The notes: generated by a model from the letters alone, not told the origin. A DNA stretch of 50,749 nucleotides from Pseudomonadota bacterium (GCA_005776945.1 SXOB01000080.1:1-50749); one strand, 5' to 3'; counted from the first letter of the stretch, positions 30,803 through 40,079 are shown. Made by a program: numbers and translations.

Positions 30803-31945
30803 ATGGACCAGTTCGGAACCGTAAAGGGCGTCAGGCGGGTGACGGCCCCGACCTCCCATGAGGTCTTCGTCGGCATCCACCCCGGGCTCGAGTCCGTTCT
30901 AGGCGACGAGTTGGCGTCGCTCGGCATCAACGGGACGGTCGTCGAGGGCGGCGTGACGTGCACCCTCGATGGCGTTCAGTTGGGCGTTGTGCTGCGCCGG
31001 GCGCGGACGGCGGGGCAGGTGCTCGTCCGCGTCGGCCATTTCCGTGCGCGAGACGGTGAGGGCCTCGTTGGGGGCGTGCGCGGCTTGCCGTGGGAGCGAT
31101 TCGTGGCGCCGCGCCAACCCGTCGAGGTCACGGTCAGCAGCGCGGGCAGTCGCCTGCGATTTCGCGACGGCATTGAGGGCAAGGTGTTGGCCGGCATTCA
31201 GCAGCGGTTGCACGGACCGCGCCGCGACGGACCGCGGCCGCCCCGGACGCCCGTGGAAGTCCGGGTTCGTATTGTCGAGGACCGGGTCACGATGTCGGTC
31301 GACGCGGGCGGCGAACGCCTTCATCGGCGCGGCTGGCGCACTGAACCCGGCGGCGCGCCCCTGCGCGAGAACCTCGCGGCGGCGCTCTTGTTTGGCTCGG
31401 GTTGGCGCCCTGGCATTCCCCTCGTCGACGCGATGTGTGGGTCGGGGACGTTCAGCATCGAAGCGGCCACTTGGGGAGGGGACCGCGACCGTCGCCCCAC
31501 GGCGGCGGAGAGCTGGCCGGTGCCGGTGACGTTGCCAAAGGGTGCGCGCCAGGCGTCGGCGCCCATCTGGACGTCGGACAGAGATCCCGAAGCGGCGGCG
31601 CGGACGCAGCGGAACATTCTCCGTTCTGGCGCCCAGGGCATCCGGCCTGTCGTGGCCGACTTCCGCGAAATCCCCCGGCCGAATGGCCCGCCTGGCCTCT
31701 GGATTGCGAACCCGCCGTACGGCGTGCGGATGGGGACCGACCTCGACCGACTGCTTGGCGCCATTGGCGCCGACCTGAGCGCGCGCTGGTCGGGGTGGCG
31801 GGCCACCATCTTGGTCCCGGGGCCGCCGACGACGGGTCGCTGGGGCCGGGTCGGCCTCAAAGGCAAGGTGTTGGTGTCCTTTTCTCACGGCGGCAGGCCT
31901 GTCACCGCGATCGCGTGGCTGGCCGATGACCGGGCCGTCGGGTAG
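30803..31945 (+). CDS. THUMP-domain class I RNA methyltransferase (RlmL/N-terminal RlmKL-like)
   Basis: A 380-residue SAM-dependent methyltransferase. An N-terminal ferredoxin-like/THUMP RNA-binding region (EVFVGIHPGLESVLGDELAS ... VEVTVSSAGSRL) precedes the catalytic domain: VDAMCGSGTFSIEA (motif I), VVADFREI, and IANPPYGVRMG (N-P-P-Y motif IV). This set is that of enzymes making m2G in 23S rRNA. RlmL (G2445) is the closest model, without the RlmK half. ATG 30803 is preceded by GGGGA. The kinase gene is divergent and only 25 bases away. Confidence 0.9.
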   Translation: MDQFGTVKGVRRVTAPTSHEVFVGIHPGLESVLGDELASLGINGTVVEGGVTCTLDGVQLGVVLRRARTAGQVLVRVGHFRARDGEGLVGGVRGLPWERFVAPRQPVEVTVSSAGSRLRFRDGIEGKVLAGIQQRLHGPRRDGPRPPRTPVEVRVRIVEDRVTMSVDAGGERLHRRGWRTEPGGAPLRENLAAALLFGSGWRPGIPLVDAMCGSGTFSIEAATWGGDRDRRPTAAESWPVPVTLPKGARQASAPIWTSDRDPEAAARTQRNILRSGAQGIRPVVADFREIPRPNGPPGLWIANPPYGVRMGTDLDRLLGAIGADLSARWSGWRATILVPGPPTTGRWGRVGLKGKVLVSFSHGGRPVTAIAWLADDRAVG

Positions 31946-31964
31946 CCCACCCCCGAGGAACGGA

Positions 31965-32612
31965 ATGGCCGGCGCTGCGCCCCTGTCGAGCAGAGCCCTC
32001 TCCCGCCTCGAGGGAGACGGGGACAGCGTCGTCGGCTCCTTCGGGGGGCACCCGCGCGGCGTTCGTGCCCATGTCTGGCCCCGGTGCGCGGTGTGTGGCG
32101 CCCCCATGTGCCATATGGCCCAATTCGACGCGGGCCCCTGGCTGGACCTCGGACCCTGGGCCCGACTCACAGTGTTCATCTGCCACGCCACGGGCGGTCG
32201 CTGCGAGGATTGGGACCCGTGGAAAGGCGCGAACAAGGTCTTGTTGCAGCGTCTGCGCGATGACAACCTCTACGATGGACCGCCCACGGTTCGGGTCTAC
32301 CGACGCGTGCGTTTGGGAGCCGGGTCGCCGGTCGATGAGCGCGACTGGGTGCGAACGATGGGCGAACAGGGCGTTGTGGGCCGCGCGGCCTCCGAGCGGC
32401 TGCGTTTCGACAAGTTGGGCGGGGCGCCGGCCTGGTTGCACAGCGACGACACCCCGAGGAGCAAGGTCAACGCCTCCCCCATGCGCCTCATCCTGCAGAT
32501 GACGACGCAGATCGTTGCGTTCGACATCACCCGTGGCGGCGTCGCCTGGGTCTTCATCGACCCCGCGGATCCGGGCGAAGACGCCGGGCGCCTCGTGTGG
32601 CAGGGCGGCTGA
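31965..32612 (+). CDS. Putative zinc-ribbon protein, DUF1963/PDCD2-like outline
   Basis: A 215-residue soluble protein. PRCAVCGAPMCHMAQFD holds a C-x-x-C pair, and VFICHATGGRCEDWDPWKGAN provides two more cysteines, an arrangement compatible with a zinc site and reminiscent of DUF1963-type proteins. The family call is tentative. ATG 31965 has GAGGAAC directly upstream. It follows the methyltransferase after 19 bases, likely the same transcript. Function unknown. Confidence 0.6.
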   Translation: MAGAAPLSSRALSRLEGDGDSVVGSFGGHPRGVRAHVWPRCAVCGAPMCHMAQFDAGPWLDLGPWARLTVFICHATGGRCEDWDPWKGANKVLLQRLRDDNLYDGPPTVRVYRRVRLGAGSPVDERDWVRTMGEQGVVGRAASERLRFDKLGGAPAWLHSDDTPRSKVNASPMRLILQMTTQIVAFDITRGGVAWVFIDPADPGEDAGRLVWQGG

Positions 32613-32628
32613 TCCTCGGTGCCTGTGG

Positions 32629-33402
32629 CTACGCGCGCCAACCCTGATTCGGGCGCCCTTTGTACGTCGCGTGGAGCCACTTCACGCGGTGGCGGTCGCC
32701 TTCGGCAAGCCCGAAGACCGGCTCCCAGCTGCAACTCGGCAGAACGTTGGGATCGAAGTGGGGTGGAAGTTTGGCGGTCGCGTCCCCGAATCGGTGCCGG
32801 TGCGCCCACACCCCGTGAAGTGAAGGCAGGTCGTCCCAAGGGGGGTCGACGTGGAGCAGGTCGCCGCTGAGCCCCTCCAGCGCGATGCGCGCGTCGGTCT
32901 GAAGCACGGTGATCGCCAAGCGGGCGGCCCTTGCATTTTCGCGGAGGAGGGCGGCCCGCCCCGGGTCGATCTCGATGGCGGTGACGCGGCAGCCGGCGCG
33001 GGCGAAGGCGAGGGCGTCGCCGCCACAGCCGGCCATGGCGTCCACGACGACGGCCCCCGACCAACGGGCCGCCAAGGCGTCGGCCAGCTTGGCCGGGCTG
33101 GCACCGATGCGCCCGACCTCGTCGACGCGAAGGTCGCCGCGAGGAGTCGTGTTTCGACGTGCCACGGCGTCGCGCGTCCGGGCCGCTCGGATGGCGTCGC
33201 GGCCAAGCTTGGGTAGGAGCGTCACCTCCAGTCGAGACCCAGCGAGGGTGAGCGCGCGGAGCCGGGCGGCGACATCGGCGGCGGCTGCGGGGGCAAGATC
33301 AGCGGTCCAAGTCTCGCCGGTTGGGCGGAAGGTCGGTCCCAATAGCCGCGCCGGGGGGATCATAGGGTGAAGGCCAGACACCGTGACGGCGATGGCCGTC
33401 AC
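32629..33402 (-). CDS. TGS1-like / small class I SAM-dependent methyltransferase
   Basis: A 257-residue protein. Its second half is a class I methyltransferase: VVVDAMAGCGGDALAFA (motif I with G-C-G-G), VTAIEIDPGR (acidic SAM-ribose contact), and DLLHVDPPWDD (motif IV D-P-P-W). This combination resembles trimethylguanosine-synthase-like enzymes, which methylate RNA guanines. The N-terminal ~110 residues are less conserved. GTG start overlaps the exonuclease stop (GTGA). Last gene of the six-gene unit beginning at ilvE. The RNA substrate is not evident. Confidence 0.75.
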   Translation of the reverse strand: MTAIAVTVSGLHPMIPPARLLGPTFRPTGETWTADLAPAAAADVAARLRALTLAGSRLEVTLLPKLGRDAIRAARTRDAVARRNTTPRGDLRVDEVGRIGASPAKLADALAARWSGAVVVDAMAGCGGDALAFARAGCRVTAIEIDPGRAALLRENARAARLAITVLQTDARIALEGLSGDLLHVDPPWDDLPSLHGVWAHRHRFGDATAKLPPHFDPNVLPSCSWEPVFGLAEGDRHRVKWLHATYKGRPNQGWRA

Positions 33403-34172
33403 CCGGACAGCTCCACGACGACGGGGGCGTGGTCCGATGGGGTCGGTCCGCCCCGAATCTCCTTGTGAATCACGGTGCCGCGGCAGCGCGCCATGGCCGG
33501 AGCGCTGAGCAGCACGTGGTCGATCCGGAGGCCTTGGTTTCGCGGCCAGCCCATGCGCTGGTAGTCCCACCAGGAAAACGACGTCTCGTAAGGATGTTGG
33601 TGGCGCCAGGCGTCGGTGAGGCCCAGCGCAAGCAGCGCCTGAAAACGTCGCCGTTCCTCGGGATGGGTGAGGATCTGGCCATCCCAGACGAAGGGGTCCC
33701 AGACGTCGCTGTCGCCTGGCGCGATGTTGAAGTCGCCCATCAGCGCCACGGCGGACCCCGTCAGGTCCCGCCTGGACATGTTGGCGATGAGACGGTCGAG
33801 CCAGCCGAGCTTGTAGCGGAATTTGTCGGTTCCGACGGCCTGGCCATTCGGCACGTAGACGTTGACGACGGTGACGTCGGCCACGCGCGCGGCGATGAAG
33901 CGGCGCTGGTCGTCGTCGAGCCCGTCACCCATCGTGGTCGTCACGTCTTCGAGCGGCAACCGACTGAGCAGGGCGACGCCGTTGTACGTGGGTTGTCCCG
34001 TCCACGCGAGGTGCGGGTAGCCGAGCGAGCGCAGCGCATCGGCGGGGAAGAGCGCATCGGTGAGCTTGGTCTCCTGGAGCGCGATGACGTCCGGCTTTAC
34101 GGTGGCCACGAAGTGCTCGAGCGGACCCATCCGCGCCCGCAGGCTGTTGACGTTGAAGGTCGCGAGCTTCAC
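33399..34172 (-). CDS. xth: Exodeoxyribonuclease III / AP endonuclease
   Basis: A 257-residue protein of normal ExoIII length. It cuts DNA at abasic sites and removes 3' blocking groups in base excision repair. Motifs: TFNVNSLRARM, IALQETKL (metal Glu), VVNVYVPNG, ALMGDFNIAP (catalytic D-x-N), LRIDHVLLS and PTPSDHAPVV (catalytic His). GTG start shares GTGA with the stop of the aconitase-family gene. Nearby genes concern amino-acid metabolism and signalling, so operon membership does not suggest a special role. Confidence 0.95.
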   Translation of the reverse strand: MKLATFNVNSLRARMGPLEHFVATVKPDVIALQETKLTDALFPADALRSLGYPHLAWTGQPTYNGVALLSRLPLEDVTTTMGDGLDDDQRRFIAARVADVTVVNVYVPNGQAVGTDKFRYKLGWLDRLIANMSRRDLTGSAVALMGDFNIAPGDSDVWDPFVWDGQILTHPEERRRFQALLALGLTDAWRHQHPYETSFSWWDYQRMGWPRNQGLRIDHVLLSAPAMARCRGTVIHKEIRGGPTPSDHAPVVVELSG

Positions 34173-36088
34173 GGGAGCCGGCGCGGGTCCGTCAAACGGC
34201 CCGTGACGGCCGACGCCGCGGCGACAGCGGGCGACACGAGCCAGACGGGGCCGGGCGCACCCATTCGGCGCGCGAAGTTGCGATTCGTCGTGCTCGCGGT
34301 CGTCTCCCCATCGAGCGGGATGCCTGGGCCGTTGCCGATGCAACTGCCACAGCCAGGTGGGGTCACTACGGCGCCGAGGTCCGCGAAGAGCGCGAGGAGG
34401 CCCTCGGCTTCAGCGTCGCGGGCGACGTCGGCCGACGACGGCGTGACCGTCAGGCGGACGCCGTCGGCGAGGCGACGGCCGCGGAGGACCTCCGCGGCGG
34501 CGCGGAGGTCGGCAAGCGAACCGCCCGTGCAGGAGGCGATGACGATGTTGTGGACGGCCACGTCGGCGTTGGCGTCGAGGCATGCGCGGTTGCGGCTGTC
34601 GCCGGGCGTGGCGACGGTGAGCGGGACGTTCGCGAGGTCGACGCGAATCACCCGCTCGTAGGAGGCGCCGGGGTCGGCGTGGATCAGCGTGTCGGTGACG
34701 TCCACCCCACGGCGGGCGCGGAGGAAGTCGACGATCGGCGGGCAGGGTTCGACCACGCCCGTCATGAGGCCACCTTCGACGGTCATATTCGTGAGCACGC
34801 TGAGTTCGTCGACGTTCCAGTGGTGCAGGCCCGAGCCGCCGAACTCGATGATGGCGGTGTCGGTGGGGCTCGACCGCCATTGTTCGTCGCGGAAGTAGGG
34901 GTCGCCGATGAGGTGAAGGATGAGGTCCTTCGGCGACAGGCCCCCCGACGGCGTGCCCGTGACCTCGACCCGGACGACCTTGGGGACGGTGACGGGAATG
35001 AGGCCGGTGCGGAGGGCGAAGGCCATGGCCGTGGAGCCCACGCCGAAGGCGAACGCGTTGAGGACGCCCGCGGTTGGAGTATGGGAGTCGGTAAGGACGA
35101 CGATGTCGCCAGGCAGCGCGTAGTCCTCGACCACGATCCGGTGGCAGACGCCTGCGGGCAGGGCGCGGCCAGGGCCGTGGAGGCGGATGCCGTTCGCTTC
35201 GGCCGCGGCGACCATCTCGTCGGTGAGCGCCATCGCCGGTCCGAGCCGCGCCTTCCGGGCGTCTTCGGGCACCGCGTTGTGGCCAAGGAGGACGAAGTGG
35301 TCCTCGAAGGCTGCGACTTGGTCGGGGTTGGCGACGGGCGCTTGGCCCCAGGCCCGTTGGTAGAGGTCCATGACCATGCCGGTCGTGTACTCGTGCATTC
35401 CGCGGAAACCGGCGCGGCAGAGGACCTGGTCACCGGGAGCCACGGCCGCGATGCCGTCTGCGCGGTCGACGCCCCCCCACGTGCGACGGGCGATGATCTT
35501 CTCCGCGATGTTGAGCGGGCGGGCCGGGACGTCGACGGCGTAGTGGGGGCGCACATCCCCGGCGAGCAGGGCGGTGCCGTAGGCGAGCAAGCCACCCCTC
35601 GCCGCGACGTTGGCGAAGAAGTCTGGCAATTCGCGGGCGAGGGCGGCCACGTCCACGTCTTCGCCGTTGCTCAGGCGCGTGAGGACGCTTCGATCCGTCG
35701 TGAACGGCATCCCCGAGTACACCATGTTCTCTTGGAAGATGCGCTGAAAGGAGTCGGCGACGACGAGGCGGATGCCGGCCCCCTCGTGGGCGACGACGGC
35801 GACTTCGCGGCTGGATCCCGAACCGTAGGCGTGGCCGCCGACGATGACCTGGAACCCACCCTTCAGGACATCGTCCTTCGCGATGGCCTCCTGGAAATTC
35901 TCCAGGAACCAAGGCCCGAGAATCTCGGGGGTGTAGCCGTAGGTGCACGCGCGGCCAGAGATCATCGCATCCGTGTTGACGCCGTAGGTGTACGCGCTGG
36001 ATTCCGGGACGTGATCTTTGCCGCCGAGTTGGCTGCGGATCAGGGCGGGGTCATCGGTGAGGTGGAGCACTCGGCCGGTGAGTTTCAT
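34169..36088 (-). CDS. Aconitase-family hydratase, single chain with swivel domain first
   Basis: A 639-residue [4Fe-4S] hydro-lyase. The LeuD/swivel-like domain comes first: GGHAYGSGSSREVAV at 84-98. The LeuC-like large domain follows: TDSHTPTAGVLNAFAFG (333-349), cluster ligands C520 (ASCTGG), C580 and C583 (PPGCGSCIG), then TTNRNFARR near 600. Usual single-chain aconitases have the swivel domain last; AcnB is a known exception but has an extra HEAT domain. The substrate cannot be fixed: 3-isopropylmalate is plausible since ilvE heads the operon, but aconitate or homoaconitate remain possible. ATG has GGAG seven bases upstream and overlaps the kinase stop (ATGA). Confidence 0.85.
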   Translation of the reverse strand: MKLTGRVLHLTDDPALIRSQLGGKDHVPESSAYTYGVNTDAMISGRACTYGYTPEILGPWFLENFQEAIAKDDVLKGGFQVIVGGHAYGSGSSREVAVVAHEGAGIRLVVADSFQRIFQENMVYSGMPFTTDRSVLTRLSNGEDVDVAALARELPDFFANVAARGGLLAYGTALLAGDVRPHYAVDVPARPLNIAEKIIARRTWGGVDRADGIAAVAPGDQVLCRAGFRGMHEYTTGMVMDLYQRAWGQAPVANPDQVAAFEDHFVLLGHNAVPEDARKARLGPAMALTDEMVAAAEANGIRLHGPGRALPAGVCHRIVVEDYALPGDIVVLTDSHTPTAGVLNAFAFGVGSTAMAFALRTGLIPVTVPKVVRVEVTGTPSGGLSPKDLILHLIGDPYFRDEQWRSSPTDTAIIEFGGSGLHHWNVDELSVLTNMTVEGGLMTGVVEPCPPIVDFLRARRGVDVTDTLIHADPGASYERVIRVDLANVPLTVATPGDSRNRACLDANADVAVHNIVIASCTGGSLADLRAAAEVLRGRRLADGVRLTVTPSSADVARDAEAEGLLALFADLGAVVTPPGCGSCIGNGPGIPLDGETTASTTNRNFARRMGAPGPVWLVSPAVAAASAVTGRLTDPRRLP

Positions 36089-37401
36089 GGGAACTCCGAA
36101 GGAGAAGCTTCGACGAAGGCGCGCGCATGCCGCGCGAGATCGGGATGGTGGTGGCGCGCCAGGGCTTGGACCCGCCTGCGCACGTCGGCCACCTGAAAGC
36201 GCTGCAATTGGCCAAGCGCGAAGACCGCCTTGCGGATGGCCGCCTCGTCGGGCCCTCCCCAATGGAACCAGTTGCGGCGCTCGGACGGCAGCGTGTCGAG
36301 GAACGGGGCGGCGGATGCGTGGGGATTTCTCAGGAGGAGGTTCTCGATCTGCTCGCGACACGCCTCCCAGTCTGGCCGCGCCAAAAGCGTCCGGACGGCC
36401 TTGTCGACGTCGGGCGCAGCCTGAACCGTCGACCGCGTCCGGTCCAGGAAGGCGAGGTCGGCGTACTCGGGGTGGTCGACGAGCGGAATGCGCCGCCGAC
36501 TTGCGAATCGGGGCCCGATGACTTCTCGCGCAAATGTGGGGAGACCAAACGGCAGGTCATTGCGGCCGAGCCAGCGGTCGATCGACGCGATGGCCTCCGC
36601 ATGTGTCGGCCGACGCTTGGGCTCGTAGTGGCAAAGGGACGCAAGCAACTGGCGGAGGCTGGCCACCTCGGCCGTGGGCAATCCGCCGGGCAGGATGCGC
36701 GCGAGATGCCGCTCGAGGGCCTCGTCGTGGTGGGCCCGGTGGAGCGACAACTGGGGGTGCTGGCCGACGACCATCTCGAGCATCGAGATGCCAAGCGCAT
36801 AGACGTCACAGCTCGGTGCGTCGTCGTGCCCGTCGAGCCGTTCTGGGGCGAGGTAGCCACGCGCGCCGAGGACGACGGAAAGGGTCGACGAGCGCTTTCC
36901 GTCGAGGTCGGCGTGGGCGATGCCGAAGTCGACAAGGCGGACGTCACCGTCGATCGACACGAGGATGTTCGACGGTTTGACGTCCCGGTGGATGAGGTGG
37001 AGGGGGGCGTCGGCGCCGGCCGGGATGTCTTCCCAGGCCGCCCGAAGCGCGTCGCTGACCTGCCGCCCGATGCGGAGCGCCACGCCAACGGGAAGGGGGC
37101 CCACGCTGTTGAGGACTTGCTCGACGGAGAGGCCGCGCGTCCATTCCATGGCGAGGACGGGACGTCCCTCGATTTCGACGAGGCCGTGCACCCGGACGAT
37201 GCCGGGGTGGTCGATACGTTGAAGCATCGCCGCTTCGTCGCGGGTCCGGTCCAGCACGCGAGGGCGGGTCAGGTGCTCGGCGCGCAACACCTTGATCGCG
37301 TCAAGGCGTCCCGTGGCGCGGTCCATGGCCACACAGACCGTGCCGAAGGTGCCGGCAGCCGCCACCTCGACGACCTCCCAGCCCCGCGTACCGATCGTCA
37401 T
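36085..37401 (-). CDS. Soluble Ser/Thr protein kinase with C-terminal helical extension
   Basis: A 438-residue Hanks-type kinase. Motifs: VAAAGTFGTVCVAMD (glycine loop), DAIKVLR (Lys), LIHRDVKPSNILVS (catalytic loop), LVDFGIAHAD (DFG) and RGYLAPERLDG (APE). The kinase ends near residue 290. The remaining ~150 residues are mostly helical with no membrane span (RTLLARPDWEACREQIENLL, ALGQLQRFQVADVRRRV) and could be a docking or TPR-like domain. ATGA overlaps on both sides place it between a Rossmann protein and the hydratase, so regulation of that pathway by phosphorylation is possible but unproven. Confidence 0.9.
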   Translation of the reverse strand: MTIGTRGWEVVEVAAAGTFGTVCVAMDRATGRLDAIKVLRAEHLTRPRVLDRTRDEAAMLQRIDHPGIVRVHGLVEIEGRPVLAMEWTRGLSVEQVLNSVGPLPVGVALRIGRQVSDALRAAWEDIPAGADAPLHLIHRDVKPSNILVSIDGDVRLVDFGIAHADLDGKRSSTLSVVLGARGYLAPERLDGHDDAPSCDVYALGISMLEMVVGQHPQLSLHRAHHDEALERHLARILPGGLPTAEVASLRQLLASLCHYEPKRRPTHAEAIASIDRWLGRNDLPFGLPTFAREVIGPRFASRRRIPLVDHPEYADLAFLDRTRSTVQAAPDVDKAVRTLLARPDWEACREQIENLLLRNPHASAAPFLDTLPSERRNWFHWGGPDEAAIRKAVFALGQLQRFQVADVRRRVQALARHHHPDLARHARAFVEASPSEFP

Positions 37402-39062
37402 CCCTCGACCCGGTGCCCGTTCATCTCGTTGGCCAGCACCCAGGCCACGATGTCACCGATGGCGGGATCGACGGCGGGAACGCGTCCGTGATCCAGCGCG
37501 TGGCTTCCCGAACCCGCGGTTCGCAGGCCGGCGGAGACCATGGCGCCTGCGCGGGCCTTCCAACGGTCCACGTTGGAAGCGCGCAGATCGATCCAGCCTT
37601 TGACGGCCCAGGTGTCCCATTGCGCGCGCGACGGCGCCTCGACGCGCCGGTCGAGGCCCTTGAGTTCGGGCACGTTGATGCGCGGCCCGCGCAGCAGCGA
37701 TTCGCCGTCTGGCATCAGGAGGGGAACGCCGATGCTCACCGCGAGGCTGGCGATGTCCGTCGAGGTGGCGAGGTCGGCCAGCGCGCCGCTCACCGCGGTC
37801 GGGTCCATGGCCGCCTGCGCCTTCAGATCGCCCACCGCGGTCTTCAGCAGCCAGGCCTCGAACAGCAGCTTGCTCAGTTCCGGCGGTCCGAGTTGTCCGA
37901 GAGCGATGCTCGGGCGGCCTGCTGTGCGCTCGGTCTCGGCGAGGTCGCGAAGGGCCAGGTCGCGCAGGAGGCCGGCCTTGTACGACGGCCCGAGGACCGA
38001 CGCGTCGAGCGCAGCAACCATCTCGCGACCCGTCGCGTGGCCGGTGGCCTCGCGGACGACGAGGCCCGCGATCTCCTCTGGCGTCACGAATTCCATTTGG
38101 CCGAGGGCGGTGATGGCCGCGAATTCGCCGTGGGAGAACACCCCGTTCTCGCCGGTGTCGACGACGGCGACCTCGAGCGGGCCACGGTCGGGCCAGGTCG
38201 TCGGATCTTCGTCGAGTTCCAACGCGGCGCCCAGCGGAAGGGGTCGGGGCGAGGTGAGCCGGATGGGCTTGCCTTTGCGGCTGACGGGCGAGACGGCGAT
38301 GCGTTTGTACCCGATCATCGCGCCCGGCTTGATCTCTTTGACGACCGGGCCGCCAGGGGTGCGGGCCATCAGGAAGAGCAGGCCCGTGTGCCCGAAACCG
38401 GCCTCCGTCTTCGCCATCAGGACGCGCGACGGGCGGTCCTCGCCGTGGGTGTAGGGGATGTTCAGGCCCATGCCGCCGGTCCCCGTCGTTCCGACCTTCA
38501 CGTAGACCGACGTGCCTGCGGCGCGAAGGGCGCGGTCGAGCAGGGTCACATGCCGGACGATCTGGGGAACGGATTGGCTGAGGAGGAGCGCCTCGGCGTC
38601 GACAGAGGCGGCGTCCGACCAGCCGCGACCGAGGTGGTCGCGCAACCGTTGGGCGCCGTCGAAGACGTCCTGGTACGACAGGCCCGTCGCGGTGTTGACG
38701 CAGTCGATCACGCCGTTGGGGCGGGTGCTCGCGATGAGCGTGCAGAGGCGGTTGTCCCGGGCCGCGGAGTCGATGTCGCCGTAGAGCGCGTCGAGCAATC
38801 GACGGCGATGGGCGACAGAGGCCATGAGCGCGGCGCGCGGGGTGTCCGCGAGATCGGAGGGCAGGAAGAGGTCGCCCCAGGCGCCGTCGATTGCGGCCCC
38901 TTGGAATTCCGACCGGAGCGCGGCAAGGACCGGCGCCACCTCAGATTCCCGCAGGCTCGCGATGACCACGCGCGCTGGCGCGACGTCGCGCAGCAGCCGG
39001 CGCGCGACCTGGACGCCGACGAGCCCGGCGCCGCCGAGGACGAGCCAGGTCCCGCCATTCAT
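37398..39062 (-). CDS. NAD(P)-binding Rossmann protein, unknown family
   Basis: A 554-residue protein. It opens with a clear dinucleotide-binding fold: TWLVLGGAGLVGVQVARRL (G-G-x-G-x-x-G) and ARVVIAS, as in SDR or epimerase enzymes. The rest is much longer than a standard short-chain dehydrogenase and includes YVKVGTTGTGGMGLNIPYTH and an alpha-helical second half. No catalytic Y-x-x-x-K is obvious to me. It resembles large uncharacterised SDR-type proteins of delta-type bacteria, but I cannot name the reaction. GGAG lies six bases before the ATG, which overlaps the ilvE stop (ATGA). Confidence 0.7.
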   Translation of the reverse strand: MNGGTWLVLGGAGLVGVQVARRLLRDVAPARVVIASLRESEVAPVLAALRSEFQGAAIDGAWGDLFLPSDLADTPRAALMASVAHRRRLLDALYGDIDSAARDNRLCTLIASTRPNGVIDCVNTATGLSYQDVFDGAQRLRDHLGRGWSDAASVDAEALLLSQSVPQIVRHVTLLDRALRAAGTSVYVKVGTTGTGGMGLNIPYTHGEDRPSRVLMAKTEAGFGHTGLLFLMARTPGGPVVKEIKPGAMIGYKRIAVSPVSRKGKPIRLTSPRPLPLGAALELDEDPTTWPDRGPLEVAVVDTGENGVFSHGEFAAITALGQMEFVTPEEIAGLVVREATGHATGREMVAALDASVLGPSYKAGLLRDLALRDLAETERTAGRPSIALGQLGPPELSKLLFEAWLLKTAVGDLKAQAAMDPTAVSGALADLATSTDIASLAVSIGVPLLMPDGESLLRGPRINVPELKGLDRRVEAPSRAQWDTWAVKGWIDLRASNVDRWKARAGAMVSAGLRTAGSGSHALDHGRVPAVDPAIGDIVAWVLANEMNGHRVEG

Positions 39063-39985
39063 GCGGGCTCCACCCGCGTCACGTGGTGGGCGAGGGCAGG
39101 CACGCGGCCGCGGACGGCGTCGGCGTAGGTCTTTTGCACGAGCCGAGTGATGGGTCCGGGACGGCCATTGCCGATGCGGCGGCGGTCGAGTTCGGCGACC
39201 GGGGTGATCTCGGCCGCCGTGCCACAGAGGAAGACCTCGTCGGCGACGTAGAGGGCGTCGCGGCCGAGCGTGGCCTCCACGACTGGAATGCCCGCCTGAT
39301 GCAGAATCTCGAGGACGCTTGCCCGCGTGATGCCAGGCAACAGGTTCGTTGCGGAGGGGGTGACAACGCGGCCGTCGGCCACGCAGAACAGGTTCTCCCC
39401 CGTCCCTTCGGCGACCATGCCAGACGCGTCGAGCAGGAGGGCCTCGTCGTAGCCGTCGTCATTCGCCTCGTAGCGGGCCAGCACGCTGTTGACGTACTGG
39501 CCGATGACCTTGGCGCGCGGCATCGCGGCGTTCGGGTGATGGCGCGTAAACGAGGATGTCCGCAGGCGGATGCCCTTGTCGAGGCCCTCGTCGCCCATGT
39601 AGGCGCCCCAGGCCCAGGCCGCGACGATGACGTGAACCGGGTTCGTCCTGGCGCCAAGGCCCATCGCGCCCATGCCGAGAAACGCCAGTGGCCGGAGGTA
39701 GGCCTCCGTCATCCGGTTGGCGCGAAGCACCTCGCCGCAGGCGGCCTCGATCGCCTCGATCGAGAACGGCAACGGCGTGCGCAGCACGTGCATCGTACGT
39801 TCGAGGCGGACGATGTGGTCGTGCAGGCGCCAGATGCCAGGGGACCCGTCGGGCTGGGTGTACGCCCGGATGCCCTCGAAGCCACCCATGCCGTAGTGCA
39901 GGGTGTGCGAGAGGACGTGGACCTTGGCGTCGGCGAAGGGGACGATGCGCCCATCGAACCAGATTGCGTCGGACTCGATGCCCAT
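39059..39985 (-). CDS. ilvE: Branched-chain amino acid aminotransferase
   Basis: A 308-residue fold-type IV PLP enzyme of the usual IlvE length. It interconverts Val, Leu and Ile with their 2-oxo acids. Motifs: HTLHYGMGGFEGIRAY, RPLAFLGMGAMGLG, RAKVIGQYVNSVLARYEA (with the PLP Lys), EALLLDASGMVAEGTGENLF and VFLCGTAAEITPV. ATG with a GGGGGGG-rich ribosome site; a TTAG element lies 24 bases upstream. It heads the six-gene overlapped operon ilvE - Rossmann - kinase - hydratase - xth - methyltransferase, giving the operon a branched-chain amino acid flavour. Confidence 0.95.
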   Translation of the reverse strand: MGIESDAIWFDGRIVPFADAKVHVLSHTLHYGMGGFEGIRAYTQPDGSPGIWRLHDHIVRLERTMHVLRTPLPFSIEAIEAACGEVLRANRMTEAYLRPLAFLGMGAMGLGARTNPVHVIVAAWAWGAYMGDEGLDKGIRLRTSSFTRHHPNAAMPRAKVIGQYVNSVLARYEANDDGYDEALLLDASGMVAEGTGENLFCVADGRVVTPSATNLLPGITRASVLEILHQAGIPVVEATLGRDALYVADEVFLCGTAAEITPVAELDRRRIGNGRPGPITRLVQKTYADAVRGRVPALAHHVTRVEPA

Positions 39986-40009
39986 CGCCCCCCCCTGCGG
40001 CCGGGCGGT

Positions 40010-40016
40010 CTAAGTC
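40010..40016 (-). promoter_or_regulatory. TTAG-type promoter-like element (ilvE operon)
   Basis: On the minus strand this reads GACTTAG, 24 bases before the ilvE ATG; the TTAG core is kept, the flank differs. Confidence 0.25.
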
Positions 40017-40079
40017 GCGGGTCGCGTGGGCGCGACGGCGAACGCGGCCGGCGATAACGGAAGCGCGAGAGGGGGCTGA

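Noticed and set aside
34550..36196. Long plus-strand open frame opposite the aconitase gene
   Set aside because: It mirrors codon positions of a certain gene, is rich in Arg/Val/Asp/Gly low-complexity sequence and has no family motif. High GC keeps antisense frames open.
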